A DNA stretch of 64,000 bases from Marinomonas sp. THO17 (GTDB lineage: Bacteria; Pseudomonadota; Gammaproteobacteria; Pseudomonadales; Marinomonadaceae), in NCBI RefSeq assembly GCF_040436405.1, contig NZ_AP031575.1, positions 3,537,501 to 3,601,500 of the forward strand, read 5' to 3'. Under the pieces are notes generated by a model. It saw only the letters and a program-made list of their open reading frames with translations. It did no database searches and was not told the DNA's origin. Below, piece by piece: positions 27,829-38,941 of the stretch; the stretch's first letter is position 1; each line of letters opens with the position of its first letter. A program made the position numbers and the translations under genes.

Positions 27829-30800
27829 ATGTTTCGGCTTTACACTGGCAATCGACTGGAAGATTTAGCAGTATTGCTGGCAAAAATTCTTGCGGTTTCG
27901 CCACCGCAAAATCCTTTTGATGACGAACATATTCTGGTGCAAAACCCAGGTATGGCGCAGTGGCTGAAAATGCAATTGGCCCAGTCCCAATCGATTGCGG
28001 CGGGCTTGGCGTTTCCTCTACCTTCCACTTTTGTTTGGCAGACTTTTAAACAGGCCTTGTCTGATATTCCACAGCAAAGTGAATTTAATAAACCCTTCTT
28101 AGTCTGGCGTTTGATGCGCATTTTGGATTCGCGTTTGCAAGATGATGAATTTGCGCCACTGCAATGGTATCTGAGTGAAGACGACAGCCAGATTCGACGC
28201 TTCCAATTGTGCTCTAGCATTGCCGATATTTACGACCAATATTTGGTTTATCGCCCCGATTGGATTGCGGCTTGGGAAGCCAACAAGGTGGAGGATGCAA
28301 AGTTAGCAAGCTTGTTTGCGGAGCAAGCCTGGCAAGCCATTTTGTGGCGTGATTTGGTGGCCGACATCAGTGAGCAGGGCGAGTCCTTGTACCACAGGGG
28401 GAATTTGATTGACGCTTTGCAAGACGCTTGTACCACCAAGGCTAGACCCAGCGGCGTGCCGGAACGCATTTTTATTTTCGGTGTGTCCTCTTTGCCTCCT
28501 AATACATTGGAATCCTTACGAGTATTAGCCGAATCCGGTTGGCTTGAGGTGCATCTCTTCTTACAAAACCCCTGTCGTTTTTATTGGGGCGATGTAGTGG
28601 ATAAGCATTATCTGGGGCGCGAGATTAAGCGGCAAAATCTTAAACCTGGTTTGACGCTTGAAGCACTGCATTTGGATGCCAACCCATTACTTGCCAGTTG
28701 GGGGCGCTTGGGGCGAGATTACATTGCCCAGTTACAAGACATTGCTGACGACCAAATAGAAGTGTTTGAAGATTATCTTGACGGTGACGCCAGCCATTCA
28801 ACTCGCTTGCTGCACTGGGTTCAGCAAGATGTACTGAATCTGGACAATCATGGCGGGCACCAAGAAACCGAACGGAACCTAACCAACAGCCGCTATCGTC
28901 ATGGTATTGCTGATCAGGATGAAAGCGTCCGCGTGCAAGTGTGTCATAGTCCATTGCGAGAAGTGGAGGTCTTACACGATCAGTTGTTGGACATGTTTGA
29001 GTGTTATCCTGAGCTGACACCGAAAGACGTGATTGTCATGTTGCCCGATGTGAATGCCTACAGTCCCTTTGTCAAAGCCGTGTTTGGTCAAGCGCAGGGC
29101 AATAAACACATTCCCTTTGCCTTAATTGACCAAGCGGGAGGGGTGGAAAATCCCATTGTCGATGCCTATTTGTATCTGCTGGGCTTGGGAGAAAGCCGAT
29201 TTACTTTATCTGAACTGATTAGTGTGTTGGAAGTGCCTGCGGTCATGCAGCGATTTGATTTGACGACACAAGAATTGGAGCGCATTCGTCAATGGTCGGT
29301 AGAAGTCGGCATTCGCTGGGGCTTGGATGAACACACCGCCGAGCAACACAATTTGCCCAAACAGCAGGCGCACACTTGGCTCAATGGTATGCGTCGAATC
29401 TTGCTAGGTTATGCCATGGGGCACGATCAGATCTGGCAAGATACCTTGAGTTATGGGGATGTTGAAGGTTTAGAAGCCGCGATTGCCGGTAAATTGGCGG
29501 AGTTTTTAGACGCCATTCATCATGCCCAAGCGTCGTTACAACAGGCCATGACACCAGCACAATGGCTGCACACCTTGTATGCACTGCGCGACACTTTTTT
29601 TGCCCTAGAAGAAGAGGACAGTTTCCAAACTTTGTTAGCAAATCAGTTGGATGCCTTGATGTCGGAGTGGCAACATGCGCATTTTGATCAAGCGTTAGAG
29701 CAAATGGTGATTCGCCAATTATTGGCGCCGCGTTTGCAGGAGTCACAAGGTGGGCAAGGCTTTCTGGCCGGGCGAGTCAATTTCTGTACCCTGATGCCAA
29801 TGCGCTCTGTGCCCTTTAAAGTCATCTGTGTATTGGGACTCAACGAAGGGGAATACCCTCGCAGTGTTGCGCCAATGGGCTTTGATCTCATGGTGGGAGA
29901 GTATCGCAGTGGCGATCGTAGTCGACGAGAAGACGACAAATACCTTTTCCTCGAAGCCTTGATGTCGGCGCGAGAGGTGTTTTACATGAGCTATGTAGGA
30001 CGCAGTATTCAGGATAATAGCGAGAAAAATCCGTCTATCTTGCTTAGTGAATTACTGGAATACTTGGCGCAAAGTTGTGTTTTTGAATCTCATCAAGACT
30101 TGTCCCCAGAAGAGGCGCAGCAGGCATTTTTACAGCAGTTGAAGGTCGAACATCCGTTGCAGCCTTTTAATCCAGCTTATTATGATGAATCTTGGGGCAA
30201 GGCGGTTAAGAAGAGAGGGTTATACAGTTTTAACCCAGACTGGTTGCCGGCTTTACAGGTAGAAGTAGAGAATCAAGCCTCTTCCATTACGGCTTTGCCA
30301 GCCTTTGAACAGACAAGTGGAGAGTTGCCATTAGAAGAGTTAGTGCGCTTTGTCAGTCACCCAGCACGATATTTCACTCAGCGCCGTTTGAAGGGATATC
30401 TTAATTTACAAGCAGAACAAGAGTTGGAAGACGAGCCTTTTAGTTTGGAGGGGTTATCCGCTTATCAGCTTAAAGACGAGCTTTTACAAGCCATGCTAAA
30501 GGGCGAGGAAGAGCGCTTCTTGGCGCGTCTTGCTTTGTCTGGTGTGGTGCCTTACGGCGCCTTTGGGCAACTTTCTTTGCAACAGAGTCAGCAACAATGT
30601 CATCAGCTTTATCAATTTTTACAAGGCTATGCTTTAGAAGCATTGGCACCAGTGGAAGTCAATCTGGATTTAGCAGGAGTGAAGGTGCAAGCTTGGTTGG
30701 ATTTACACAATGCTACCACGCGTTTGTCCTATCGCATTGGTGATATGACGGCGAATCAGAAAATGCGTTGTTGGATCGAGCATTTGGCCCTGTGCGCGCA

Positions 30801-31203
30801 AGGTACGCCTAAGCAGCATCATCTGATTAACCTGTTAAAGACAGGTAAAGTATTACAACACGAGTTCACTATTTTACCGCCAGAAGCGGCTCGAACCTAT
30901 CTCGCAGACTTGTTAAATTTGCTGCACACGGGCTTGTGTGAGCCTTTGGTGATGCCAGCGAAAAGTGCCGATGCTTGGTGTAAAAGTTATTGCGCTGAGA
31001 AAAGCCAAGAAGATGAAGAGCAAGCGTGGCAACAAGCCGTTAAAGTGTATCAAGAAGCCAGCAATGCCTTTACTAGCAGTGAAGTGGAGGACGCATATTG
31101 GCAGCGCTATTATCCAGATATAAGGGCTCATCAAACGGCTTTCGTGGCCTTTTGTGAGCAAATATGGTTGCCCATGACACGCCATTTGGAGCCCATTCAA
31201 TGA
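27829..31203 (+). CDS. recC: Exodeoxyribonuclease V subunit RecC
   Basis: A 1124-residue RecC (E. coli about 1122). It is the inactivated-helicase subunit that recognises Chi and splits the duplex in RecBCD. Family stretches are visible: LEDLAVLLAKIL at the start, VQNPGMAQWLKMQLAQSQ near 38-55, and GRVNFCTLMPMRSVPFKVIC followed by LGLNEGEYPR near 650-680. It starts the recC-recB-recD operon; its TGA overlaps the recB ATG (ATGA). Confidence 0.96.
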   Translation: MFRLYTGNRLEDLAVLLAKILAVSPPQNPFDDEHILVQNPGMAQWLKMQLAQSQSIAAGLAFPLPSTFVWQTFKQALSDIPQQSEFNKPFLVWRLMRILDSRLQDDEFAPLQWYLSEDDSQIRRFQLCSSIADIYDQYLVYRPDWIAAWEANKVEDAKLASLFAEQAWQAILWRDLVADISEQGESLYHRGNLIDALQDACTTKARPSGVPERIFIFGVSSLPPNTLESLRVLAESGWLEVHLFLQNPCRFYWGDVVDKHYLGREIKRQNLKPGLTLEALHLDANPLLASWGRLGRDYIAQLQDIADDQIEVFEDYLDGDASHSTRLLHWVQQDVLNLDNHGGHQETERNLTNSRYRHGIADQDESVRVQVCHSPLREVEVLHDQLLDMFECYPELTPKDVIVMLPDVNAYSPFVKAVFGQAQGNKHIPFALIDQAGGVENPIVDAYLYLLGLGESRFTLSELISVLEVPAVMQRFDLTTQELERIRQWSVEVGIRWGLDEHTAEQHNLPKQQAHTWLNGMRRILLGYAMGHDQIWQDTLSYGDVEGLEAAIAGKLAEFLDAIHHAQASLQQAMTPAQWLHTLYALRDTFFALEEEDSFQTLLANQLDALMSEWQHAHFDQALEQMVIRQLLAPRLQESQGGQGFLAGRVNFCTLMPMRSVPFKVICVLGLNEGEYPRSVAPMGFDLMVGEYRSGDRSRREDDKYLFLEALMSAREVFYMSYVGRSIQDNSEKNPSILLSELLEYLAQSCVFESHQDLSPEEAQQAFLQQLKVEHPLQPFNPAYYDESWGKAVKKRGLYSFNPDWLPALQVEVENQASSITALPAFEQTSGELPLEELVRFVSHPARYFTQRRLKGYLNLQAEQELEDEPFSLEGLSAYQLKDELLQAMLKGEEERFLARLALSGVVPYGAFGQLSLQQSQQQCHQLYQFLQGYALEALAPVEVNLDLAGVKVQAWLDLHNATTRLSYRIGDMTANQKMRCWIEHLALCAQGTPKQHHLINLLKTGKVLQHEFTILPPEAARTYLADLLNLLHTGLCEPLVMPAKSADAWCKSYCAEKSQEDEEQAWQQAVKVYQEASNAFTSSEVEDAYWQRYYPDIRAHQTAFVAFCEQIWLPMTRHLEPIQ

Positions 31204-34200
31204 CCAGCAAGCCAATGACATCCCCTGTCGTAGAAATGCTCGATGCCATGCGCTTTCCCTTATTTGGCAAACGTCTTATCGAAGCCAGTGCGGGCACAGG
31301 GAAAACCTATACCATTGCCAACCTTTACTTACGTTTGCTGGTGCCCACAGGGCAAACTGGGGATTTGGCGCAAGCCTTAACCGTGGATCAAATTCTGGTA
31401 GTGACCTTTACTGAAGCCGCTACCGCTGAGTTAAAAGCCCGTATTCGACAGCGTATTCGCGCGGCACGCAAAGCCCTAATGCGGAACCAGAGTGACGATG
31501 CTTTTTTGGCCCAATGGCTGGCTTGTATGACGACGGAACAGCAGCAAGATGCTATTGAAAAGCTACTTTATGCAGAAAAGCAAATGGACGAAGCCGCGGT
31601 TTTCACCATTCACGGTTTCTGTCAGCGTATGCTCAGTCAAAATGCCTTTGAAAGCCGCATGTTGTTTCAGCAAAGCATTGAGACGGATGAACAAGCACCG
31701 TTAGCTATGGCGGTAAAAGACGTTTGGCGACAGGTGTTTTATCCAATGACGTCAGAGCAAGCGGCGCTAATCAAGCCCATTTGGTCGACACCAGACGCCT
31801 TGCAGAAAGACTTGTCCTTACTCAACAACCAGCCCGATGCGTATATTGTTAGTCAGGAATACGATTGGCAAGGGGCGTTAACTCAGGCCCAGCAAGAGAT
31901 ACAAGCGGTGCGAGCAAGCTGGCTGTCACAAAGGGATGACATTATTCAGGCTTTGGAGCAAAGTGGCATTAAACGCACCTTTTGGCGCAAAGATCCCAGT
32001 AAAGACATTCAAGCCATGCAGCTGTGGGCTCAAGGGGATCAATTTGTTTTGGATAAGTGTCTGGAGAAGTTTGATGCCAACGAGCAGGCCACGCGTATCA
32101 GCAAAGGTGGTGACGCGCCAGCTCATGCCTTCTTTCAACAAGTCGCGCACCTGCGGGAAAACTTTCCTGATGCCGGTAAGGTCAAATCCGTTTTGCTGGT
32201 ATCCCTCTGGCAGCAAGTAAAACAGCGTATGGTGGAGTGGAAACGAGCCACTCAGTCCTTGACCTTTACTGACTTGCTCACCTCCTTGGATACGGCCTTG
32301 CAAACCGATGACAGTGGCAAATTGGCGCAACGCATTCGCCGCTTATACCCGATTGCCTTGATTGATGAGTTCCAAGACACGGATGCTGTGCAATACCGCA
32401 TTTTCTCTAAGGTGTATCAGGAGGCGTTGGCCGATCAAAAGCGCTTGGGGTTAATCATGATAGGCGACCCAAAGCAAGCCATTTATGCGTTTCGTGGTGC
32501 CGACATTTACACCTATCTGGCGGCGAAACAAGATGTGGACGCTGTGTATTCCTTGGCGACCAATTACCGTTCGTCGGCGGCCATGATTCAAGCGGTGAAT
32601 GCTTTGTTCAGTACCCAGCAAGCGCCCTTTCGAGTGGACGGCATTCCTTTTGTAAAAGTGCAAGACCGAGGAATTGAGGGGCAATTTATGCGTGACGCTC
32701 AACGTCAAGCCGCCTTGCAATTTCTCTATTTAACAACGGATGAGCCTGTTTCAGCCAAAGACTATCGTGATCACATGGCAGAGCAATGTGCCGCCCACCT
32801 GCATCAGTTGCTGTTAGAAGGGCAAAGGTCGTTAGGTGAAAAGGCACAAGCGCAATTACATCAGCAAGGGGTACGACCAAAAGACGTGGCTTTGTTGGTC
32901 AGTAACTTTGCCCAAGCCAATGCGTTAAAGCAGGCGTTACGTGCCCGTGGCATTGCCAGTGTGTATTTGAGTGATAAGGGCTCGGTATTTGAAAGCGTGG
33001 AAGCCAGAGAATTATTGATTGTGCTGACCGCTATCTTGTCTAACGGACAAGAGATTAAACTGCGTTCGGCACTGGCCACTGGGCTGGTGGATTGGTCTCT
33101 TGTGGATTTGGATACCCTCAACCATGATGATCTGGTGTATGAAAAATGGGTGCAAGCCTTCCAAACCTATTTGAATATTTGGGATCAACAAGGCTTGTTG
33201 CCTATGTTGCGTGTCTTCATGCAAGACGTATCATTAGCGCCAAATATGTTACGTCATGTGGATGGGGAAAGACGCTTAACCGACTTTTTGCACCTCACGG
33301 AAAAGCTGCAAGAAAAATCCTTAGAGTTGGATTCTAAAGAAGGCGTGTTGCGCTATTTGCGTCTAGCGATTCAATCGCCCAATGGCAACAGTGATGAACA
33401 GAAAATTCGCTTGGAAACCGATGCGGAACTGGTGCGCATTGTCACCATTCACAAGAGTAAGGGACTGGAGTATCCGATTGTATACCTGCCGTTTGCCTTG
33501 ACGCCTTTTCAAGACAGAGAAAAATCCGCCTTATTTCACGATCAAAACCAACAATTGTGGATTGCCATTGATCCAGATGAAGCGCAAACGGAACAACACA
33601 AAGAAGAGCTTTTTGCAGCGGAAATTCGCTTGGCCTATGTGGCGCTGACGCGGTCAAAAGAAGCCTGCTTTATTGGTTGTATGGAAGTGGGGAAAAAAGC
33701 CAGCAAAACCCGAGAAGCGACATTGGATGTGCACTTAAGCGGTGTCGGTGCGCTAGTCTGTGAAGGTGTAGTCATGGTGGCTGGCGACTTGTATTCTAGT
33801 CTAGAGCGTCTATGTCAGCGTCATCAACAAGGGCAAATGCAGCTGATCGATTTACCTGAAATCCTGCCAGAATTACCACGTTTTGAAATGCAAAATACTC
33901 GTCCAGAATCCGTACAAGAACGCACTTTTCAGGGGCGAGTGGAGCGCGATTGGTGGATTGGTAGTTATTCTTCTCTGGTGGTGGAGGACAAAGAAACGCG
34001 TGACACAAGTCTTCCAGGTTTTGATGAACAAGCCAGTTTGCAAGTCAAAGCGGACGATGTGTTTGGGACTGAAAGTACTCAAGAGTATTCAGCCGCTGAG
34101 ACTGAAATAGTGGCCAGTCGTTTTAGTTTTCCTCGCGGTGCTGCGCCGGGGACCTTCTTACACGATCTATTGGAAGGCAAAGCCCTACTGGCGCATCTTG

Positions 34201-34916
34201 CTAATTCGAGTTTTGCCGATCTCATTAAGGTTAACCAGCAAACCGTCATGGCGCAGTTTTATCAACAAAGGGGTTTTCAAGACTGGCAAGAGGTGCTGCA
34301 AAACTGGTTGCCTGAAATAGTGCAAACTCCTTTGATTGAGGGCGTTAGATTAGTGGACTTAGCGGTGACCTCATGCCGCAAAGAAATGGAATTTTTCTTG
34401 CCTGTGCAAGGTATGAATGCTTTGCAATTGGATCATATTGCAAGGCAGCACGACCCCTTGTCCCAGCGAGCACCCATGATCCAAGATAAAGCCTTAAAAG
34501 GCATGTTGAAAGGCTTTATTGACCTCTTGTTTGAATGGCAAGGGCGCTATTATGTGCTGGATTACAAGTCTAATTATTTGGGCGATGAGTTTGCTGATTA
34601 CGCGCCAGAGCATTTGGCGGAGGCCATGTTGGATCACAGGTACGACCTACAATATCAAATTTATACCTTGGCCTTACATCGTCTGTTACAGCAACGCCTT
34701 CCAGATTACCACTATGAACGTCATATTGGTGGTGTGGTGTACGGCTTTCTACGTGGCATGTCACCCACTTCTGACACAGGAGTGTTTCGCACCCGTTTAA
34801 GTAAGGCGCATGTTGAAGCGTTAGATGCGCTGTTTTATGGTCAGCCGTCTAATGCTTCTAGCAACGAGAGTTCGTCATCTAACGCATCCGAGGCAATACA
34901 ATATGGACTCTTCTAA
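31200..34916 (+). CDS. recB: Exodeoxyribonuclease V subunit RecB
   Basis: A 1238-residue UvrD-type 3'-5' helicase fused to a nuclease. Walker A ASAGTGKT lies near residues 29-36, motif II LIDEFQDTD near 383, MIGDPKQAIYAFRGAD near 420, and VTIHKSKGLEYP near 745. The C-terminal nuclease shows MLKGFIDLLFEW followed by YYVLDYKSNYLG (Asp and DYK of the active site) near 1105-1125. The start at 31200 overlaps the recC stop by four bases, which points to coupled translation. With RecC and RecD it processes double-strand breaks. Confidence 0.96.
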   Translation: MTSKPMTSPVVEMLDAMRFPLFGKRLIEASAGTGKTYTIANLYLRLLVPTGQTGDLAQALTVDQILVVTFTEAATAELKARIRQRIRAARKALMRNQSDDAFLAQWLACMTTEQQQDAIEKLLYAEKQMDEAAVFTIHGFCQRMLSQNAFESRMLFQQSIETDEQAPLAMAVKDVWRQVFYPMTSEQAALIKPIWSTPDALQKDLSLLNNQPDAYIVSQEYDWQGALTQAQQEIQAVRASWLSQRDDIIQALEQSGIKRTFWRKDPSKDIQAMQLWAQGDQFVLDKCLEKFDANEQATRISKGGDAPAHAFFQQVAHLRENFPDAGKVKSVLLVSLWQQVKQRMVEWKRATQSLTFTDLLTSLDTALQTDDSGKLAQRIRRLYPIALIDEFQDTDAVQYRIFSKVYQEALADQKRLGLIMIGDPKQAIYAFRGADIYTYLAAKQDVDAVYSLATNYRSSAAMIQAVNALFSTQQAPFRVDGIPFVKVQDRGIEGQFMRDAQRQAALQFLYLTTDEPVSAKDYRDHMAEQCAAHLHQLLLEGQRSLGEKAQAQLHQQGVRPKDVALLVSNFAQANALKQALRARGIASVYLSDKGSVFESVEARELLIVLTAILSNGQEIKLRSALATGLVDWSLVDLDTLNHDDLVYEKWVQAFQTYLNIWDQQGLLPMLRVFMQDVSLAPNMLRHVDGERRLTDFLHLTEKLQEKSLELDSKEGVLRYLRLAIQSPNGNSDEQKIRLETDAELVRIVTIHKSKGLEYPIVYLPFALTPFQDREKSALFHDQNQQLWIAIDPDEAQTEQHKEELFAAEIRLAYVALTRSKEACFIGCMEVGKKASKTREATLDVHLSGVGALVCEGVVMVAGDLYSSLERLCQRHQQGQMQLIDLPEILPELPRFEMQNTRPESVQERTFQGRVERDWWIGSYSSLVVEDKETRDTSLPGFDEQASLQVKADDVFGTESTQEYSAAETEIVASRFSFPRGAAPGTFLHDLLEGKALLAHLANSSFADLIKVNQQTVMAQFYQQRGFQDWQEVLQNWLPEIVQTPLIEGVRLVDLAVTSCRKEMEFFLPVQGMNALQLDHIARQHDPLSQRAPMIQDKALKGMLKGFIDLLFEWQGRYYVLDYKSNYLGDEFADYAPEHLAEAMLDHRYDLQYQIYTLALHRLLQQRLPDYHYERHIGGVVYGFLRGMSPTSDTGVFRTRLSKAHVEALDALFYGQPSNASSNESSSSNASEAIQYGLF

Positions 34917-36834
34917 ACAACTCGATTGGCTGCAACAGACGCAAGATGACAGAAGGGAAATGGCATCACCTTCCTTGACAACCTCTGGTGCTGACATTCT
35001 CTTCGAATGGCGCACGAGAGGTGTACTAAATGCCGTTGATGAACAATGGATACGACAGCTTGCCGAGCACGCCGGTGAGCAACATTTGGCGGTGTTAATG
35101 GCCGGGGCTATGACCAGTGCTGCTTTGGGGGCAGGGCACATTTGCATGGATTTGGCCGCTGTTTGGCAGTCCCCTGAAGGTTTGCGTGGCGATGAGTTAC
35201 GTCATCATCTGAGTGATGTGCAAGTGAATTCCGTTGCCCAGTGGTGTGCGGTGTTACAAAACTCACCTTTGGTGAGTGGGATTGAACCCTTGCAGGCCAA
35301 GCCGTTGGTATTGGTTGGGACTCGCCTTTATTTTTATCGCTATTACCAGTACGAACAAACGGTACTGGCTTATTTACAAAAAAGTCTTAGCAAGCCAGTT
35401 TTGTCGGTAGATCAGAGTTTGATACAGAGTTTATTTCCACAGCAAAATGACACAGTGGATTGGCAGAAAGTGGCGGTGGCGAATGCGGCGAGCCAAGCCT
35501 TTGCAGTCATCAGTGGAGGTCCTGGTACAGGCAAAACCACCACAGTCACCAAATTACTGGCCTTGTTAGTGGCGCAGGCGCAACAGCAAGGACAAAGTTT
35601 ACGTATTGAATTGGCGGCGCCGACTGGTAAAGCGGCGGCGCGACTTACTGAGTCGATCGCTAACGCTAAGGCGTCTTTGCCATTGGATGAGCAGGTTAAG
35701 CAAGGCATTCCAGAACAAGCCAGTACCTTGCACCGTTTATTAGGCAGCGAATTTGGCCGCAGCCGTTTTAAACATCATCAGCACAATCCCTTGCATTTGG
35801 ATGTGTTGTTGGTGGACGAAGTGTCCATGGTGGATTTGCCCATGATGGCGAAACTGATCGAGGCGTTACCGGCCCATGCTCGATTAATCCTATTGGGCGA
35901 CAAAGATCAGTTGGCCTCGGTGGAAGCGGGCAGTGTGTTGGGGGATTTGTCTCATGGTATTGAAAACGCTTATTTCCAACCTGAATGGGCCGAGCATTTG
36001 ACAAGATCAACAGGGGAACAACTTCAATCGTTTGCCAACTCATCCGCCGCTCCGATTAGTCGAGCCTTAACCTTATTACGAACCAGCTATCGCTTCTCTG
36101 CCGACAGTGGCATCGGGCATCTTGCTAAAGCCATGAACACAGGACAAAGTGATGCCGTATTTCATTGTTTGCAGCAAGGGTATGAGGACTTGGCTTGGCA
36201 TGTGCCGAAAGAAGGGCAACCCCAAGCAGATGTAGGGCAATTGGCGAAAGGCTACGAGGCTTTCTGGCAAAAGGTGCGCGCGGGTGACAGTGTGGACCAG
36301 GTACATGAGGCGTTTAATACATATCAGATATTGACCGCAGTTCGTCAAGGGGAATTCGGCGTAGAGCGTATTAATGCTCAGTTGGAAGCCCTGTTTTATC
36401 AACGTGGCATGATAATGGAACGACACAAATGGTATCCGGGTAAGGCGGTTATGCTGACCCGTAACGATGCGACCTTAGGCTTGTTCAATGGTGACATTGG
36501 TATTTGTTTGGCGGACGCTGACGGTCGATTGCGTGTCTGGTTTATGCAGCCCAACGGCGAGTATCTTGGTTTGTTGCCCAGTCGACTCAATGAATACGAA
36601 TTGGTGTTTGCCATGACAGTACATAAGTCCCAAGGGTCGGAGTTCGATCAGGTCGCCTTGGTTCTACCATTAACGCCTTCTCCTGTGCTGACCAAAGAAC
36701 TCTTGTACACAGGCATTACTCGAGCCAAGCAAGGCTTTTCTTTGTGGGGCACACAAGAGGTGATTCGTATGGCCACGCAAAGTCGTATTAAACGTTATTC
36801 AGGTTTGTTGGATGCCTTGTGGTCAAGCCCTTGA
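34903..36834 (+). CDS. recD: Exodeoxyribonuclease V subunit RecD
   Basis: A 643-residue SF1B 5'-3' helicase. Walker A SGGPGTGKTTT is near residue 204, Walker B VDEVSMVDLPMM near 303, and the C-terminal motifs VHKSQGSEFD and YTGITRAK near 575-610. The ATG at 34903 (MDSSKQLDW) is chosen for its GAGG upstream and family-like length; it overlaps the end of recB by 14 bases. It completes the recCBD operon. A gap of 136 bases separates it from trpS. Confidence 0.96.
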   Translation: MDSSKQLDWLQQTQDDRREMASPSLTTSGADILFEWRTRGVLNAVDEQWIRQLAEHAGEQHLAVLMAGAMTSAALGAGHICMDLAAVWQSPEGLRGDELRHHLSDVQVNSVAQWCAVLQNSPLVSGIEPLQAKPLVLVGTRLYFYRYYQYEQTVLAYLQKSLSKPVLSVDQSLIQSLFPQQNDTVDWQKVAVANAASQAFAVISGGPGTGKTTTVTKLLALLVAQAQQQGQSLRIELAAPTGKAAARLTESIANAKASLPLDEQVKQGIPEQASTLHRLLGSEFGRSRFKHHQHNPLHLDVLLVDEVSMVDLPMMAKLIEALPAHARLILLGDKDQLASVEAGSVLGDLSHGIENAYFQPEWAEHLTRSTGEQLQSFANSSAAPISRALTLLRTSYRFSADSGIGHLAKAMNTGQSDAVFHCLQQGYEDLAWHVPKEGQPQADVGQLAKGYEAFWQKVRAGDSVDQVHEAFNTYQILTAVRQGEFGVERINAQLEALFYQRGMIMERHKWYPGKAVMLTRNDATLGLFNGDIGICLADADGRLRVWFMQPNGEYLGLLPSRLNEYELVFAMTVHKSQGSEFDQVALVLPLTPSPVLTKELLYTGITRAKQGFSLWGTQEVIRMATQSRIKRYSGLLDALWSSP

Positions 36835-36970
36835 ATTAGCAACTCTTTATCACCATTAACTGGCATGACCGCGGCACATGAAATAATCGCTGAAAGGCGA
36901 GGCGAGTGGCGGTTTTTATGATAAGGTAAGCGCACAAATTATAGGTAACCTAGGAAAAGAGAACACCATA

Positions 36971-37978
36971 ATGGCAAAAGAAATTGTTTTAACCGGTGTA
37001 ACCACCACAGGCACGCCACACTTAGGAAACTATGTGGGGGCGATTCGTCCTGCGATCGAAGCAAGCCGTCAAGAGAATACGGAATCTTACTTCTTTCTCG
37101 CGGACTACCATGCCTTGATCAAATGCCAAGATCCAGAGCGTGTGAAACAGTCTCGTCTAGAAATTGCAGCGACCTGGCTGGCTTGTGGCTTAGATACGGA
37201 TAAAGCAACCTTTTATCGTCAATCGGACATTCCTGAAATTACCGAGTTAAACTGGCTGCTAACCTGTGTGACAGCGAAAGGTTTGATGAATCGAGCCCAT
37301 GCTTACAAAGGCGCCGTGGACGAAAACTTAGCCAATGAGCAAGATCCAGATTTTGGTATTACTATGGGCTTGTTTTGTTACCCAGTGCTGATGGCGGCAG
37401 ACATTTTGTCCTTCAATGCGCACAAGGTGCCAGTTGGCCGTGATCAGATTCAACACATTGAAATGGCCCGTGATATTGCCGGGCGTTTTAACCACTTGTT
37501 TGGTGAACACTTTGTGCTACCAGAGGCGGTTGTTGGTGAAGAAGGATCCATCTTAAAAGGTCTTGATGGTCGTAAGATGAGTAAGAGCTACAACAACACG
37601 ATTCCTTTGTTTGAAACAGAGAAGAAACTGCAAAAAGGCATCAATAAAATCAAAACCAACTTGCTGGAGCCGGGCGAGCCGAAAGATCCAAATGATTCTA
37701 CGGTATTTGATGTTTACCAAGCCTTTGCCACTCCTGAACAGACGGCTGAGATGCGTCAAAAGTTTGCCGATGGCATAGCTTGGGGAGAAGCCAAGAAGGA
37801 ACTTTTTGCCTTAGTGAATGGTCAATTAGGTGAAGCGCGTGAGAAATATCACGAATTAATGGCCAACCCTGCGTATGTGGAAGAAGTATTACAGGCTGGA
37901 GCGACCAAAGCTCGTGCCCGTGCAAAAGAAAGCATCGCTAAATTGCGCAACGCAGTGGGTCTTGTGAATTTTAATTAA
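36971..37978 (+). CDS. trpS: Tryptophan-tRNA ligase
   Basis: A 335-residue class I aminoacyl-tRNA synthetase charging tRNA-Trp. The HIGH-type motif appears as PHLGNYVGA near residue 16-24, and KMSKS is present at about 201-205. Trp-pocket residues are in the segment [14 protein letters not shown] near 136-149. Length is normal. No leader with Trp codons or other attenuator is evident upstream. The Tim44-like gene starts 13 bases after the stop. Confidence 0.97.
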   Translation: MAKEIVLTGVTTTGTPHLGNYVGAIRPAIEASRQENTESYFFLADYHALIKCQDPERVKQSRLEIAATWLACGLDTDKATFYRQSDIPEITELNWLLTCVTAKGLMNRAHAYKGAVDENLANEQDPDFGITMGLFCYPVLMAADILSFNAHKVPVGRDQIQHIEMARDIAGRFNHLFGEHFVLPEAVVGEEGSILKGLDGRKMSKSYNNTIPLFETEKKLQKGINKIKTNLLEPGEPKDPNDSTVFDVYQAFATPEQTAEMRQKFADGIAWGEAKKELFALVNGQLGEAREKYHELMANPAYVEEVLQAGATKARARAKESIAKLRNAVGLVNFN

Positions 37979-37991
37979 GCGGAGAAAAAAA

Positions 37992-38840
37992 GTGAAAACA
38001 ACAGCATTTGCCATGTTTATGGCATTTATTCTGGCGGTTGGTGGTGGTTACAGTGCTGAAGTGCACGCAAAGAAGTTTGGTGGTGGTAAGAGCTTCGGTA
38101 AAAGCTTTTCGATTGCTAAACCCAAGAGTGCCACCAACACGGCACCAAAAGCGACCAATGCGACCAACGGTACTTCGAAAGGGCTATTGGGTGGTTTAGG
38201 CGGCGGTCTGTTAGGTGGTCTGCTGGCAGGTGGTTTGTTTGCTGCTTTGCTCGGCAGCGGAGCATTTGAAGGTATTTCATTTGGCGACATCTTGCTATTT
38301 GCCTTGATTGGTTTCCTGATTTACAAGTTTTTTATCGCGCCAAAACGTCAGGCAGCACAAGCTCAGGCACATGCGGGTGGAATGTATCGTGATATGTCTG
38401 ATGCGCAAGCGCCTAGCGCGGGCGGTATGTCAGGTATGTCCGGATTTGGCGGTATGCCAGAGATTCAATTGCCACCAGGTTTCAATGAACAGGCGTTTGT
38501 AGCAGAAGCTAAGAACCATTATATCTTGTTACAAAAAGCGTGGGACGATAACAATTTTGACACCATCTTGGATTACGTTAGCCCTGAAATGTATAACATG
38601 TTGGTGACTGAGCGTGCTAAATATGGTGACAACAAGCCTAGTACCGAAGTGGTTTCTTTGATGGTGGAATTGGTTCGTGGTGAAATTGTGGGTTCAACTG
38701 CCTCTATTTCGTTACAATTCTCTGGCTGGATCAAGGAAGGCGAAGAAACCTCTGAAACCAATGAAATCTGGCATTTGGAGAAAAACTTGTCTGCTGCAAG
38801 CGGTAATTGGGTTATCGTTGGTATACAACAAGACAACTAA
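37992..38840 (+). CDS. Tim44-like domain membrane protein
   Basis: A 282-residue protein with a GTG start and GGAG seven bases upstream. A signal-like N-terminus (FAMFMAFILAVGGGYSAEVHA) precedes a Lys/Thr-rich linker and a Gly-rich hydrophobic segment (GLLGGLGGGLLGGLLAGGLF); a TM helix lies at about 98-115. The C-terminal Tim44/Mba1-like domain (about 165-280) contains ILDYVSPEMYNML and IWHLEKNLSAASGNWVIVGI. Bacterial members are envelope proteins of unknown role. It probably shares a transcript with trpS. Confidence 0.88.
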   Translation: MKTTAFAMFMAFILAVGGGYSAEVHAKKFGGGKSFGKSFSIAKPKSATNTAPKATNATNGTSKGLLGGLGGGLLGGLLAGGLFAALLGSGAFEGISFGDILLFALIGFLIYKFFIAPKRQAAQAQAHAGGMYRDMSDAQAPSAGGMSGMSGFGGMPEIQLPPGFNEQAFVAEAKNHYILLQKAWDDNNFDTILDYVSPEMYNMLVTERAKYGDNKPSTEVVSLMVELVRGEIVGSTASISLQFSGWIKEGEETSETNEIWHLEKNLSAASGNWVIVGIQQDN

Positions 38841-38864
38841 TTGTTACTTAAATTATCTCGAAGG

Positions 38865-38896
38865 CTCATCACAACTTGTCTAATCTAGGTGATGAG
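38865..38896 (+). terminator. Weak hairpin after the Tim44-like gene
   Basis: Stem CTCATCAC / GTGATGAG with a 16-base loop and no T-run. It may be a weak or factor-dependent terminator. Confidence 0.35.
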
Positions 38897-38941
38897 TTCT
38901 ATAGTAGTAATTGTTTATTAAATTGAATATGGATATGAGCC

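Noticed and set aside
36835..36970. Possible T-box or attenuator before trpS
   Set aside because: No T-box motif, Trp-codon leader or terminator could be made out in this 136-base gap.
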